Below, piece after piece: positions 1-10,093 of a stretch of DNA of 64,000 nt. The DNA is taken from positions 124,001 to 188,000 of the forward strand of contig CBDCZR010000019.1 of the NCBI GenBank assembly GCA_965224535.1, given 5' to 3'. The translations under genes and the position numbers were made by a program. How positions within the stretch are numbered: the first letter of the stretch is position 1; each line of letters opens with the position of its first letter. Origin of the DNA: JBCDHN01 sp965224535 (GTDB taxonomy: Bacteria; Verrucomicrobiota; Verrucomicrobiia; Verrucomicrobiales; DEV007). The notes under the pieces are model-generated. The model did no database searches and had not been told where the DNA came from. It saw only the letters and a program-made list of their open reading frames with translations.

Positions 1-1287
1 CAAAACCGCCGAGCCGCCCACTTGGCGCAGCATCCGCACGGCCGGGACGTTGAGGGAATTTCCCAGCGCCTGGCGAATTCGCACCGGGCCGCTGTAGGTG
101 CGGTCGTAGTTGACGGGCCGGTAAACGCCGGTGGAGGTGGGGAACTCCGTGGGCACGTCAGCCAGCACGGTTGAAGCCGGAAATCCGTTCTCCAGCGCCA
201 ACAAATAGGTGAACGGCTTGAGCGCGGAGCCGGGAGAACGCGGCGTCCATGCACCATTGATTTGCCCGCCGTTTTTGTCGAAATAATCGCGCGATCCGGT
301 TAACACTTTCACCTCACCAGTCGCATTCTCGATGACCACCACCGCGGCGTGGAGAAACGGCGATGTGGCGCGGTGCATGGCGATGAAGTTGAGGTGCTCG
401 TCGATTGCGCGGCCGGAAAATCGCTGCCAATCCAGGTTGAGCGTCGAGCGCACCTTGCCGGGCACGATCCGCTCGGGATGCTGCGAAACCATCAGTTCCA
501 CGGCATGAGGAGCGCGAAAAGCACCCGCGCCGCGAACCAGCACCAACCGCTCGCTGCGGGCTCGTTCCCAGGCGCTGTGGCCAATGTGTCCGTCCTCCAG
601 CATGCGGCCGAGGATCCAGAGTTGGCGCTCGCGCGCGCCCTGAAAATTTTCGTACGGATTGAGCCTGGTGGGTTTGTTAGGCAAAGCCGCCAACAGCGCG
701 GTTTCGGCCAGGGACAGGTCGGCCAGCGGCTTGCCAAAGTAGCCCTGCGCGGCGGCGCGGCAGCCAGTGCGCATGTTGCCGTAGGGCAGCCGGTTGATGT
801 AGTTTTCCAGGATCCACTCCTTGCTGTTGAACATCTCCAGCTTTCGCGCGGTAATCATCTCGATGACTTTCGCGCGCATGCCGCGGGGACGCGGGACGTC
901 GCTAATTTTGACCAGTTGCTGGGTGATGGTGGATGCGCCGGAAACGAGTCTCCCCGCCTTGACCCCATCCTGGACCGCGCGGCCAACGGCAAAAAAGTCG
1001 ATGCCGATGTGGTTCCAGAATCGCTTGTCTTCAGCGGAGATGGTGGCGTTGATGAGATCCTGCGGAATTTCGCCGATGGGCGCGTAATCGCTGACGACTT
1101 CCTCACCGTTGACCAAAAAACGGCGCAACGTGCGGCCCTCCTCATCGGTGATGATGGTGGATGGGTCGTTCGGCTCGGCCAGGTTAGCCGGCAACGGCAC
1201 GAACAGCGGCACGATCCAAAGGAAGGAAATTCCGTTGATCGCGCCAAAAATGCCGAGCCAAACCAGGAATCTGAAGAGTTTTTTCAT
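1..1287 (-). CDS. pbpC: Penicillin-binding protein 1C, C-terminal part cut by window edge
   Basis: Bifunctional murein glycosyltransferase/transpeptidase of the PBP1C type. The ATG at 1287 gives MKKLFRFLVWLGIFG, a single N-terminal membrane anchor. The GT51 domain follows with the catalytic Glu in SAEDKRFWNH (about residue 86) and GASTITQQL. The transpeptidase SxxK motif is seen as SPGSALKPF (Ser about 354) and SxN as NSLNVPAV close to the edge; KTG lies outside the window. The frame is open to base 1, so at least 429 codons are present and 200-350 residues are missing. It lies 89 bp downstream of the alpha-2-macroglobulin gene on the same strand, the pbpC-yfhM arrangement known from Proteobacteria, which supports 1C rather than 1A. 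Both active sites look intact as far as visible. Confidence 0.9.
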   Translation of the reverse strand, partial: MKKLFRFLVWLGIFGAINGISFLWIVPLFVPLPANLAEPNDPSTIITDEEGRTLRRFLVNGEEVVSDYAPIGEIPQDLINATISAEDKRFWNHIGIDFFAVGRAVQDGVKAGRLVSGASTITQQLVKISDVPRPRGMRAKVIEMITARKLEMFNSKEWILENYINRLPYGNMRTGCRAAAQGYFGKPLADLSLAETALLAALPNKPTRLNPYENFQGARERQLWILGRMLEDGHIGHSAWERARSERLVLVRGAGAFRAPHAVELMVSQHPERIVPGKVRSTLNLDWQRFSGRAIDEHLNFIAMHRATSPFLHAAVVVIENATGEVKVLTGSRDYFDKNGGQINGAWTPRSPGSALKPFTYLLALENGFPASTVLADVPTEFPTSTGVYRPVNYDRTYSGPVRIRQALGNSLNVPAVRMLRQVGGSAVL

Positions 1288-1376
1288 GCGCCGTGGGCCG
1301 AACCGCGCCGTTTTCACGCGGTTCGGCCACTTTTAATTTTGACGCCGTTGCGCGCACGACGAAAGCGATTTTTGGC

Positions 1377-4300
1377 TCATCGCGCCGCGACTTTTTCGTC
1401 GCGGGTTTTCGGCAAACGCGCGGTGATGCGGGTGGTGGCGCTCAATCCATGCCGTTGCGGCTCATACATCGCCTCGATCTTGGCCGGAGGCGCGGTAACG
1501 ATGCCGGAAGCGACTACGCGCGCCAGATATTGCACGCTGTAGGTCCCTTCGCGCCACAGGCGGTCGCAGAAGAACAGCGCGCGGTCGGTGCGAATTTCCT
1601 CAAAGTTGCGCGGCAGTTGTTTCCAGCGATTGAGCGGAGTATCCGCGTTAGCCCGGTTTTCGAAGGCGGGGTTGATGGCCTCGAACACGGCGGGAAGCGG
1701 ATCGTCCACCGCCAGGTAATTTTCGTCGCGGTTGGGAATCGTCGCTTCCAGGTGCACCACGACCAAATCGCCGACCTCAAACTCGTTCGTCTCGGTCATC
1801 GTGCCGTCGGGATCGAGCTTGTGGTAGCTGCGGCGCAGCTTGAATCCGCGGTCGCGCGCTTCCATGGCCAGTTCAGCCGGACGAGTGGCAACGCGAATGT
1901 GCGCGAAGAGCGGTTGGTCGGCGGTGTTCTCAAACCCGAGCGCTTTTTCGCGAACGTCGCCATCAAAGCCAAAACGCGTCATTTTGCTGTCGAATTGGGC
2001 CGGCAATTCGAGCGACGGCGACTCCTGTCCCCACGCCAGGTTCAACGTGGCCGGGCGCGGCTTGCTTTCCTCCATGTCCGCGACATTGGCCAGTGCCAGC
2101 AACGGCCAGGCGTTGGCATACGTGCTGCCCCAGCCGTAGGGCGGGCGGCGATGGTTTAGCAATTCGACCAGCGTCGCATCCACTTGTTCGCTGCGCGGAT
2201 CCAGCTTGGCTTGGGCGATGAGGCGGGTGGAGAGGCCAACACCGCGGCCATACCACTTCATCGTCGAGTCGCCGCCCGCGTTGCCGAGGAGATCGGGAAC
2301 CAAGTCGCGTTGGGCGTCGGTTCCGCCTTCCAGGATCGCCAAGGCCAGTAGGGCTCGCGCGTCGGATTTCATCCCGTCGCGCTGCTTGAAGTAGACCTCG
2401 TGGTAGGCGGGTTCGGCCTTGCCGGCCAGCGCCAGGGTGTATAGCCCCAGGCAGCGGTAGTAGTAGTTGTCGCGCCAGGCGTCGTCGGCCGGCTTATCCT
2501 CGCTGCGCAGGCGGGCAGAGAGCCACGCCCACAGTTGATTCAAGCGCTCCGGCGGCAGGTCGTAGCCCTGCTTTTGGCCCATGGCCAGCGCCAAACCTCC
2601 CCAAGCGCTGCCCCAAAGGACAGGCTCGTTAACGCCAGGCCAGAAAGCCAGGCCGCCGTCGTGCGTTTGCATGCTAAGCAGGCGATTTAGCCCGTGGGTA
2701 ATGGCCTTAGTTTTGGTGGCTTCGCCTTTTTTGAGCGATGGAAAGACCTTCTCCAGGCTGTTCATCGTCATCCACGGTAGGGTGGACGATGTGGTTTGCT
2801 CCACGCAGCCGTAGGGATAAGCCAAGTTATATTCCAGCGCGTCCAGGCCTTCGAGCATGCGCGTGTTAGACAATGTGATGTCGATCTCTCCAACGCCGTT
2901 CATCGTGTCGCGGCCAAAGCTGGCGAGCAGGTTACCGGAGGAGCGCGGTTCGATGCGAACGTGATGCGCTTCGCCAAGCAATGGAACCGGGTAGCCGACT
3001 TTGAGCTTCGATTCGACAGAGTCGGTGCGCGCTTTGTCGTTGCTATCCAGGTCGCGGATCGTCCACGTCCACTTGGCTTCGCCGGTTTGGGTGAATTTGA
3101 CGGCAATTGGCAGCGCGTCGGTGGTTTGGGCGCCCAATTCGATGACCGTCTTCCATTCCAGCGGGGATTTCGGCGTATCTAGCGCCGCGGGAACGATTTG
3201 GAAGTCGTTGCCGAGAAGCTCGATACGATCGTCGGCAGTCATGGTAACCTCAAAACGGCCGGGATGGTTGGTAGTGTTATGCACCACGGCCTGGAGCAAC
3301 ATTTGGTCGCCCACGTTGGCAAACGCCGGCAAGGCAGGTTCTACGATAACCGGCTTGTTCACCGCCATTTTCCCGGCTCTGGAGCCGTATTGATCCGGAT
3401 CGTCACCCAAGGCAACGGCAATGATTCGGAATTCGCTCAAATTTTCCGGCGCTTTGAAGTTTGCGGTCACTCGGCCGTTGCGATCGGAGATAAGGCTCCC
3501 GTTCCAAAGAACGGTGGTCCGGAAATCCTTGCGCGCCTTGCTGCGCAACATCGATAGCGAGTCGCCGCCCCCGCCAATCATAAGACCCTTGTTGGCATAA
3601 CTGCGTTCGTCCGGATTTTCGGTCAAAACCTCGAATAAAGTGTGCCACGTTTTGATATAAAGCGGGTAAGGCTGGTGAAATCTCTCCGCCGGCTCGGGTG
3701 TTCTGTATCCCGTCAGGCTCAAAACGCCTTCATCCACGGCGTAGAGCGTTACCTCCGCGTTGGCAACGGGGCGGCCGGTGTGATTGGTGACGTTTGCGGC
3801 GACTTCCACGGTGGAACCGGGTAGGGCCTCGCTGGTCGAGCTTTCCACGGCTACGTTTAGCGCGTTAGCGGGCTGATTCACCTGCAATTCGCAGTAACCC
3901 AGCTTGTAATCGGTGTCCTGGAACTTGTGCGGGCTATCCTGCGATCCACGGATGACTAACACGCTGACAAACAGGTTCGGGGCGTCCGTGCCGGTGATGG
4001 GCAGCTCGATCATTTGGTTCTTGCTCGTCAATTCACGCACGAAGTTGCGATAAACGCCGGCGCGCTCGGTGGTGATCATCGCCGTGCCCAAAATGGGCGA
4101 GCGCACCATGATTTTGGCGGTGTCGCCGACCGTGTAACTTTCCTGATCGGCCACCAATTCGATGGCGTCGCCGTCCCGGTGAGCCCAGTAAAGATCGCCG
4201 TCGCCCCAGATATATTTCTTGGCCACGGTTTTGATGGTCTTGCCTTCGTCGTTGGTGGCTCTTAGCGTAAAACGATACGTGCCGCCATCGGACACGGTCA

Positions 4301-6776
4301 CGGTGTGCGATCCGTCTTTTTCTACGATCACATCCTCCTCGCTAACCGGTTGGTAAACCCACTGATTTTTGTGCCGGATTTGGCCACCGGCGCTTTCATA
4401 CTTCAGCGTGGTCCATACCTCCCGTTCGATCGTAAGCTTCGCATCGACGGCTTTGCCAAAAACCTCGCCATCTTTCGTTACCGGCTGTAATCCCACCTCA
4501 AACGCGTCTCCCGCTTCCAACCACTGATTCGGCAATTTCAGGCCCAGGTAATAACCGGAGGAATGGACGAGAAAACTGGAATTTTTCGAGATGGTCTGCT
4601 GATTGATGTCGGTGACGTCCAAACCAAAACTGACCCGAACCGGTTGTTCCAGGCTATCGGCCGGAATGAAGTCCAAACCAACCAAATTCGACCCGGTTTC
4701 GTCCAAATTCGCCTCGCCGGCCTTGTTTCCGCGAACGTCGTTGTTGCGCTCGCCAAAAACATAACCTTCAAAGCCGGCCGGCTGGAAGGTGCTGGCATAG
4801 TACGAAGCGTGCCAGCGCAACTGCGCCTTGGAAAGCGGCTTGCCGCGATAATAGTTGGCGCGGACCGGGATTTGAATTTCGGCGTCGCGATCGTAAACCG
4901 GCTCGCTGTCGACATGAACTTCAAAGGTGTTGGGCCGGTAGTCGGCAACGGTAAAAAAGTGCCGCGCATAGCGGTCGTAATGATCGTCGTCCGGATCGTT
5001 GGGATTTTTGCCGAGCAGGTTGTCGAAGTCCAACTGCGCCCGATAGGTCCCCGTGGTCCCGTTAGGAAGCGGAAATGAAGTATCCAGCGTTCCACGGCTG
5101 CTGAAATTCACCGAGCGCGTCAACACTTCGCGGTCGCGGCCGTCAAAAACGGTCAATTGCGCGCCAAATCCCTCGCCATTCGCCGGTTGGCGCAATTTTT
5201 CGCCGTCGGCCATCCGTGCGATCGCCTTGAGATACACGGTGTCGCCGGGTTTGTAGATTCCGCGGTCGCTGAAGAGAAACGTGCGGAGGCGTTCGTCCGG
5301 AGTACGCCAATATTTTTGGTGAATATCAAAACGCCAGGTCGACAGGCCACGGCGCATCGCGGGATCGAAATCCGTCGCATAACGGTCCGCGCCATGGGTG
5401 GTGACGAGGTAGCGCGTATTCGCATTGGAACCGGTAAGCGGGATCGTAGCCACGCCATCCTGGTTGGTGGTATAACTTGAAAGCTGGCTATTATCCGCAT
5501 CGAAAAGCTCCATCGCCGCTCCGGCGACCGGTTTGCCGGTTTTGAGCGAAAACGCGTATGCCAGCGACTGCTTGGCGTTCTTTTTCCAAACGACGCCTAA
5601 ATCCGTCAATTGCACGATGCTGGCGGCGCCCACGCGATGTTTTTTTAGATTGGGATGCCTTCGCGAGTCGCCCTCCACGCTAATATACAAGCCGGCGGGA
5701 TTTCCGCTGGGAACGACCTTGGACCACTCCAAATTGACGCTATCGCTATGATCCAGCTTGCTGGTTATGGGAACGGTTTCGTCGTAAATCGTCGTGCCCG
5801 GCACCATTTCGAAGGCCGGATACTTTTGACCCTCTTTCCAATCGACTTTTTCGGGATCGTAGATCGCGTATCCGCGCATCGCGTAGACGAGCGAGTCATC
5901 TTTCAGCTCTTTGACCCGAATGCGGATATTTTCCAGGTTTCCCGCCAGAATTTTGAAGGTTCCATCGCCGCTAAGCGGTTGAGCGATATCATAGTCCGGC
6001 AACGTGACAAAACCCTCGCGCGGCTCGAACAAAATCTCGTTGCGATAGGGTTCGGCTAGCTCGAGACCGTCGGAACCGTGAAAACCGGCCTTTACGGACA
6101 AATCATAGGCTTGGCCGTACTCAAAATCGCCAAAAATCCGCACGGAACGCCGCGCCATTTCCATCCGAAAATTCTCCGGCCTGGGCGAAAGCTGGATAAA
6201 ACGGCCAACCGCGTCTTTGAGCGATGGATCGATGTCCTTGGAGAAATAAACGCCGATGGTCGCCTCTGAATTGTAAGGATTTTGCGCGTGAGAATTCTGC
6301 ACCGTAAAGGCCCGAATGGTGCCGGCGCCAACCGTTTGTTGCTTGGCCAATTTCAGCTTGCCGCTCTTACTTTGCAGCCCCTGGGGAAGGATGAGCCGCC
6401 AATTTCGGCCCACGGGCAGCGCACGGCTTGGTTCGACCGTCAAAAAGCGCTCCGCGGGGGGCGAAACTTTGTTTGCGCCGCCGTAATACTTCCACAATTT
6501 GCCGATTTCTTCAGCCGTGGCTCGCCGCGCCTTGGCGTTGACTGCCTTGCCGTCGTGATCCTGGAAAAAAAGCTCCCTTCCGGCGCGGAGAGGAGCGACT
6601 TCCTGGTTGAAGAGCAGGGTGAATTTGGGCGTCCGATTGGCGTTGTAATAATAACGCGGGTAGTGTTGGAAAGTTAGCGATTCGGAGGTGTTGGCTCCTT
6701 GCGCGTCGTTCTGCCCAACCGCTGGGGCCAGAGCCCCGATTGCGACCGCAAATGCGGCCAAGAGGTGGTTTTTCAT
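1377..6776 (-). CDS. Bacterial alpha-2-macroglobulin family protein with thioester
   Basis: A 1799-aa exported protein of the bacterial alpha-2-macroglobulin (YfhM/MagD) family, thought to trap attacking proteases in the periplasm. The signal peptide is about residues 1-21 (MKNHLLAAFAVAIGALAPAVG); no lipobox Cys follows, unlike E. coli YfhM. A large N-terminal set of macroglobulin-like beta domains leads to a bait-like region and then to the thioester motif PYGCVEQTTS (Cys about 1324), followed by the alpha-helical thioester-domain repeats (for example MQTHDGGLAFWPG). The family's usual length is 1500-1900 aa. It is transcribed ahead of pbpC, consistent with a shared role in repairing and defending the envelope. 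The start is the first ATG giving a signal peptide. The family call is firm; the protease target is unknown. Confidence 0.93.
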   Translation of the reverse strand: MKNHLLAAFAVAIGALAPAVGQNDAQGANTSESLTFQHYPRYYYNANRTPKFTLLFNQEVAPLRAGRELFFQDHDGKAVNAKARRATAEEIGKLWKYYGGANKVSPPAERFLTVEPSRALPVGRNWRLILPQGLQSKSGKLKLAKQQTVGAGTIRAFTVQNSHAQNPYNSEATIGVYFSKDIDPSLKDAVGRFIQLSPRPENFRMEMARRSVRIFGDFEYGQAYDLSVKAGFHGSDGLELAEPYRNEILFEPREGFVTLPDYDIAQPLSGDGTFKILAGNLENIRIRVKELKDDSLVYAMRGYAIYDPEKVDWKEGQKYPAFEMVPGTTIYDETVPITSKLDHSDSVNLEWSKVVPSGNPAGLYISVEGDSRRHPNLKKHRVGAASIVQLTDLGVVWKKNAKQSLAYAFSLKTGKPVAGAAMELFDADNSQLSSYTTNQDGVATIPLTGSNANTRYLVTTHGADRYATDFDPAMRRGLSTWRFDIHQKYWRTPDERLRTFLFSDRGIYKPGDTVYLKAIARMADGEKLRQPANGEGFGAQLTVFDGRDREVLTRSVNFSSRGTLDTSFPLPNGTTGTYRAQLDFDNLLGKNPNDPDDDHYDRYARHFFTVADYRPNTFEVHVDSEPVYDRDAEIQIPVRANYYRGKPLSKAQLRWHASYYASTFQPAGFEGYVFGERNNDVRGNKAGEANLDETGSNLVGLDFIPADSLEQPVRVSFGLDVTDINQQTISKNSSFLVHSSGYYLGLKLPNQWLEAGDAFEVGLQPVTKDGEVFGKAVDAKLTIEREVWTTLKYESAGGQIRHKNQWVYQPVSEEDVIVEKDGSHTVTVSDGGTYRFTLRATNDEGKTIKTVAKKYIWGDGDLYWAHRDGDAIELVADQESYTVGDTAKIMVRSPILGTAMITTERAGVYRNFVRELTSKNQMIELPITGTDAPNLFVSVLVIRGSQDSPHKFQDTDYKLGYCELQVNQPANALNVAVESSTSEALPGSTVEVAANVTNHTGRPVANAEVTLYAVDEGVLSLTGYRTPEPAERFHQPYPLYIKTWHTLFEVLTENPDERSYANKGLMIGGGGDSLSMLRSKARKDFRTTVLWNGSLISDRNGRVTANFKAPENLSEFRIIAVALGDDPDQYGSRAGKMAVNKPVIVEPALPAFANVGDQMLLQAVVHNTTNHPGRFEVTMTADDRIELLGNDFQIVPAALDTPKSPLEWKTVIELGAQTTDALPIAVKFTQTGEAKWTWTIRDLDSNDKARTDSVESKLKVGYPVPLLGEAHHVRIEPRSSGNLLASFGRDTMNGVGEIDITLSNTRMLEGLDALEYNLAYPYGCVEQTTSSTLPWMTMNSLEKVFPSLKKGEATKTKAITHGLNRLLSMQTHDGGLAFWPGVNEPVLWGSAWGGLALAMGQKQGYDLPPERLNQLWAWLSARLRSEDKPADDAWRDNYYYRCLGLYTLALAGKAEPAYHEVYFKQRDGMKSDARALLALAILEGGTDAQRDLVPDLLGNAGGDSTMKWYGRGVGLSTRLIAQAKLDPRSEQVDATLVELLNHRRPPYGWGSTYANAWPLLALANVADMEESKPRPATLNLAWGQESPSLELPAQFDSKMTRFGFDGDVREKALGFENTADQPLFAHIRVATRPAELAMEARDRGFKLRRSYHKLDPDGTMTETNEFEVGDLVVVHLEATIPNRDENYLAVDDPLPAVFEAINPAFENRANADTPLNRWKQLPRNFEEIRTDRALFFCDRLWREGTYSVQYLARVVASGIVTAPPAKIEAMYEPQRHGLSATTRITARLPKTRDEKVAAR

Positions 6777-6979
6777 CGTACCGATTTCGGTTTTGGTGTG
6801 TTTTAGGAGAGGTTACGATCGATCGGCCTCCCGATCTTTCAGCGAATCCCCATTTTACGCGAATCCAAGCGCGTTGCATGTGAAGATTCTTCCCCTTCCG
6901 ACTGAAATGGCGCCAAGAGCCATCGTTGCAAAATGGCGGCGATTTTGGAATGGGGCCGAATCCAAGCGGATTTCAGCCC

Positions 6980-8116
6980 TCAAACCGGCGCCAGCAGCCG
7001 TCTCTTCGCTTTCTCGAACTCCTCGTCCGGTTTGCGCATCGATCGCAGCACTAAAATCAGCAAAAACAGGATCAGCACGCCCAAACCAACCGCAAACGCC
7101 GGCCGATGCATCACCCAAGCTAGCATGATCGTGCCCAACGTAAAAATCCCGGCCACCAGCGCGCAAACCATCGTGAGCCCAAAATTCAGCATCCGCCCGA
7201 TCGGCGGCACCACCCGGCCCAAAATCGTCAGCGGGCTGCTGGCCATGGCCAAACCCGCCAGCATCAAAAAATAGCCGACCCCGCGCAGCAGCATCGTGAG
7301 AAAGCGCGTTTGGCGCCGCTCGTAGGCGATCAAATCTCGCCGCGAATGCGCCCCCGTGCGGATTGGCGACACAATCTTGCCCGTGCGCCCGATGTAACTG
7401 TCGAACGTATCGCCAAATTGCCGCGCGATCAGGCTGACAGCTTGCGGGTCCAGCGCTTTGAACGAAATGCGCAATTCGCCGATCTGAGGCTCGTTGGGAT
7501 TGTCGCCGATGAAGAGGCCGCCCGGGATGTGGATGACCCCCTCCGGAATGGTCGGCACCGCGTTGATCGTTTCGACCGGCACGTAGTTGTCGAGCTTGAG
7601 GATGAATTCCGCCGGCAGACGAAACGCGCCCATCGTCACCTTGTCCGCCATCCACGTCTTGGTGATGTAGCGCATGGCCGGGTTTTCGTGATCGTCGGGG
7701 TAAAGGAACTCCTCGCTGGAAATGCGGTTGGGCGCCCAAACCAGCCGGTAGCTGGGTTGCGCGCCTCGGTCGAGATCGCGTTTCGAGGGGCGCTCTTCCT
7801 GCCACTGAAGCATCTCCACGGTGCGGACCAGCCGCATCGCCGTTCGCTCGATCCCAAACTGAGCGTCGCGCAGTTTTCCCGACGGTTCCGCAGGGTGGCT
7901 GAGGTAGACGGGGCTGCCCTCGTGGTCGGGATTGACCCGCAGTGGGGAAATTTCCACGGTGTGGTCGGCCAACTCACCGATCGCGCGGTATTCGGCCACG
8001 GCGCGGCCTTCGTTGAACCAGAGAAGCCCGCAAGACACCAGGAAAAGGACGATTCCGATGAGGATGCCGCCAATGGCGCCTCTGACTTTCGATGCGATGC
8101 CGGCTCTCAGCGCCAT
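6980..8116 (-). CDS. TMEM43 family membrane protein
   Basis: A 378-aa protein resembling the TMEM43 (DUF1625) family. A membrane segment lies near the N-terminus (GGILIGIVLFLVSCGLLWFN, about residues 16-35), followed by a long soluble loop rich in beta segments and a cluster of three or four membrane segments in the last 110 residues (for example MLRGVGYFLMLAGLAMA). This one-plus-three topology with the NEGRAVAEY motif just after the first segment is typical of the family, which is of poorly known function in bacteria. The gene lies 203 bp upstream of the macroglobulin gene on the same strand and is divergent from rsmH. The 203-bp gap shows no clear terminator. Confidence 0.8.
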   Translation of the reverse strand: MALRAGIASKVRGAIGGILIGIVLFLVSCGLLWFNEGRAVAEYRAIGELADHTVEISPLRVNPDHEGSPVYLSHPAEPSGKLRDAQFGIERTAMRLVRTVEMLQWQEERPSKRDLDRGAQPSYRLVWAPNRISSEEFLYPDDHENPAMRYITKTWMADKVTMGAFRLPAEFILKLDNYVPVETINAVPTIPEGVIHIPGGLFIGDNPNEPQIGELRISFKALDPQAVSLIARQFGDTFDSYIGRTGKIVSPIRTGAHSRRDLIAYERRQTRFLTMLLRGVGYFLMLAGLAMASSPLTILGRVVPPIGRMLNFGLTMVCALVAGIFTLGTIMLAWVMHRPAFAVGLGVLILFLLILVLRSMRKPDEEFEKAKRRLLAPV

Positions 8117-8298
8117 TTGTGGGCTATCAGGTTAAGGTTCATGCTTTGACTCGACCGGAAACGCGCATTTAAGCAGGGCGGCCGTAATTCTCAAGTTTAA
8201 ACAATTTCTCAATTCTTACCAGCTTGCGGAAATTGGCCTAGAATTACCAAAATTACCAGACTAACATTACAGAAATCCTTAATATTTGGACTTAATGA

Positions 8299-8329
8299 TT
8301 GACCTTTGGGGCAAAATAAAATTTAGTAT
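8299..8329 (+). promoter_or_regulatory. Candidate sigma-70-type promoter for rsmH-ftsL
   Basis: TTGACC at 8299-8304 and TAGTAT at 8324-8329 are separated by 19 bp in a markedly A+T-rich stretch (8180-8340) between divergent genes. Transcription from here would start near 8336, so the TTG codon at 8338 could not be preceded by a ribosome binding site. This favours a later rsmH start. No MraZ-box-like repeat (TGGGN) was seen and mraZ itself is absent. Seen by eye only; the spacer is 2 bp longer than ideal. Confidence 0.4.
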
Positions 8330-8445
8330 CGTCGCTATTGTTCATTCATCGCCGCCAATCCTGCGATTTGCGCCATTTCTGCGAAAATTCTTTGCGAAAC
8401 GCGCTTTTCCCGTCCGGCGAAACCTCGAAACCTGAAGCGCAAGCC

Positions 8446-9525
8446 ATGCGTGCCCACGCGATTTTCGCCAAGCCCAGCTTTTTCGCACACGCCCTGTTCC
8501 GCCCGTGGATCGAAACCTCGCGGGCGGAACACGCGGGCGGGGCGGGAAATTTTGGCAAGATTTTTGGCAAACCGCGGCTTCCTTCCTGGAACGTGACCGG
8601 CCACTACCACACCTCCGTTCTCCTGGATGAAACCGTGAAATTCCTCCAGCCCGATGACGGCAAACGCATCGTCGACGGCACGTTGGGCGGGGGCGGGCAC
8701 GCCTTTGAGCTGCTGGAGCACGGCGCGCAAGTCATCGGCTTTGACCGCGATCCCGAGGCGCTGGAGGAGGCGACCGCGAAATGCTGGTCGTTCGAAGGCC
8801 ATTTCGTCGCTTTGCGGGCGAATTTCGCCGATTTTGGCGAGATTTTGGAGGAAACCGGCACCCCGAAGATCGATGGCGTGCTCCTGGACCTGGGAATCTC
8901 CTCCCACCAGATCGATGAGCCCGAACGCGGCTTTTCCTTCCAATCCGACGGTCCCCTGGACATGCGCATGGACCCGGATTGGCCCCGCACGGCTGCCGAC
9001 GTCGTCAATCACGAGCCCGAGGCCGAGTTGAAGCGCATTTTCCGCGATTTCGGCGAAGAACGCTCGGCCGCGCGCATCGCCGGCGCAATTGTGAAACGCC
9101 GCCAAAACGCGCCCATCGAGACAACGCGCCAGCTCGCCGAAATCATCGAAAAAACGCGCCCCCGCAGCGGAAAACTGCACCCGGCGACCAAAGTGTTCCA
9201 GGCCCTGCGCATCGAGGTCAACGGCGAGCTGGACAACCTCATGCGCGGGCTCGACGCCGCCACGCATTGGCTCAAACCCGGCGGCCGGCTCGCCGTCATC
9301 ACCTTTCATTCGCTGGAAGACCGCATCGTCAAACAATACCTCAAACGCCGCAGCAAGCCGGAAATCGATCGCCCGGAGTGGCCGGCGCCGAAGCCGAATC
9401 CCGACCTGGCCTATCGCCTGCTGACGAGGAAACCGGTTACCGCCACCAAGCAGGAAATCGCCGAAAATCCGCGCTCGCGCAGCGCGAAATTGCGCGTGGC
9501 GGAACGCCTGAAGGAGCCGTCATGA
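8446..9525 (+). CDS. rsmH: 16S rRNA m4C1402 methyltransferase RsmH (MraW)
   Basis: S-adenosylmethionine-dependent N4-methyltransferase of 16S rRNA C1402. The frame carries the family signatures HYHTSVLLDETVKFL, the SAM-binding loop DGTLGGGGHAFELL, GFDRDPEAL, DLGISSHQID and GPLDMRMD, then NGELDNL and ITFHSLEDRIVK near the C-terminus. The open frame begins at TTG 8338. ATG 8446 gives 359 aa, and GTG 8593 (VTGHYHTS) gives 310 aa, nearest to the usual length; the 50 residues between them look unconserved, so the true start may be 8593. The stop overlaps the next start as ATGA (9522-9525), which implies translational coupling with the ftsL-like gene. Confidence 0.93.
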   Translation: MRAHAIFAKPSFFAHALFRPWIETSRAEHAGGAGNFGKIFGKPRLPSWNVTGHYHTSVLLDETVKFLQPDDGKRIVDGTLGGGGHAFELLEHGAQVIGFDRDPEALEEATAKCWSFEGHFVALRANFADFGEILEETGTPKIDGVLLDLGISSHQIDEPERGFSFQSDGPLDMRMDPDWPRTAADVVNHEPEAELKRIFRDFGEERSAARIAGAIVKRRQNAPIETTRQLAEIIEKTRPRSGKLHPATKVFQALRIEVNGELDNLMRGLDAATHWLKPGGRLAVITFHSLEDRIVKQYLKRRSKPEIDRPEWPAPKPNPDLAYRLLTRKPVTATKQEIAENPRSRSAKLRVAERLKEPS

Positions 9526-9884
9526 GTCGAAACGCCGAATTTCGAAACTCCAGATCCCGAGGCGCGCGGCCCGGATCGGATCTCGAGTTCCGGGTTTCGG
9601 ATTTTCTAGCTTGGTTGGCGATTTTCGGCACGGTTTGCGCCCTGGCCATCAGCTACGTGTATTTGCGTAACCTGCATGTTCGGAAAGGCGATGAAATCCG
9701 CGATTTGGAGGGAAAAATCGCGAATTTGGAGGCCGAGGTGGAGATGTATGAGCTGCGCATCGCCCGGCTCATGAACCGCGAGCGGCTGGAAGCCAGCTTA
9801 GCTGCCAAGGAAGGCCTGCGCCCCATCGCCCCGGAGCAGGTTTTGGTGATCGAACCGGAAATGATGGATTTGCGAAAACGGTGA
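9522..9884 (+). CDS. ftsL: FtsL-like cell division protein
   Basis: A 120-aa bitopic protein: about 26 basic and polar residues, one membrane helix (FLAWLAIFGTVCALAISYVY, about residues 27-46), then a leucine/isoleucine-rich coiled coil (IRDLEGKIANLEAEVEMYEL) and a short tail. This shape and the position directly after rsmH match FtsL, the septal protein that joins FtsB and FtsQ and activates FtsWI. FtsL sequences are poorly conserved, so the call rests on topology and place. The start codon overlaps the rsmH stop (ATGA). In most genomes ftsI follows at once; here about 720 bp of repeats intervene. Confidence 0.75.
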   Translation: MSRNAEFRNSRSRGARPGSDLEFRVSDFLAWLAIFGTVCALAISYVYLRNLHVRKGDEIRDLEGKIANLEAEVEMYELRIARLMNRERLEASLAAKEGLRPIAPEQVLVIEPEMMDLRKR

Positions 9885-10019
9885 AAAGCAGCGGAATCCC
9901 CAGCATTCGCCGGCATCGGTGGAGATTTGCGGCCAATCGAGCCGAACACGCCGGCGACCAAACACATCCGGGCGAGACTCCGTTCAAAAGCCGCCCTCAA
10001 CGCCATCGTCAACGCCTGC

Positions 10020-10084
10020 ACAACGATCGCGTCCCATCGGGACGCCGTATGGTAGCCGTGGGTTTCAACCCACGGATCGGCACG
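10020..10084 (+). repeat. Two-hairpin repeat unit (single copy)
   Basis: One unit of the same design as the array at 10362-10553: an ACAACGATCG leader, the hairpin CGTCCCATCGGGACG, a TATGGTAG spacer, then the hairpin CCGTGGGTTTCAACCCACGG with a 9-bp stem. It differs from the array units at only a few positions. Confidence 0.8.
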
Positions 10085-10093
10085 TGCGATGCT

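Noticed and set aside
349..1542. 397-codon plus-strand frame opposite pbpC
   Set aside because: Antisense shadow of the pbpC gene, whose catalytic motifs are plain on the minus strand.
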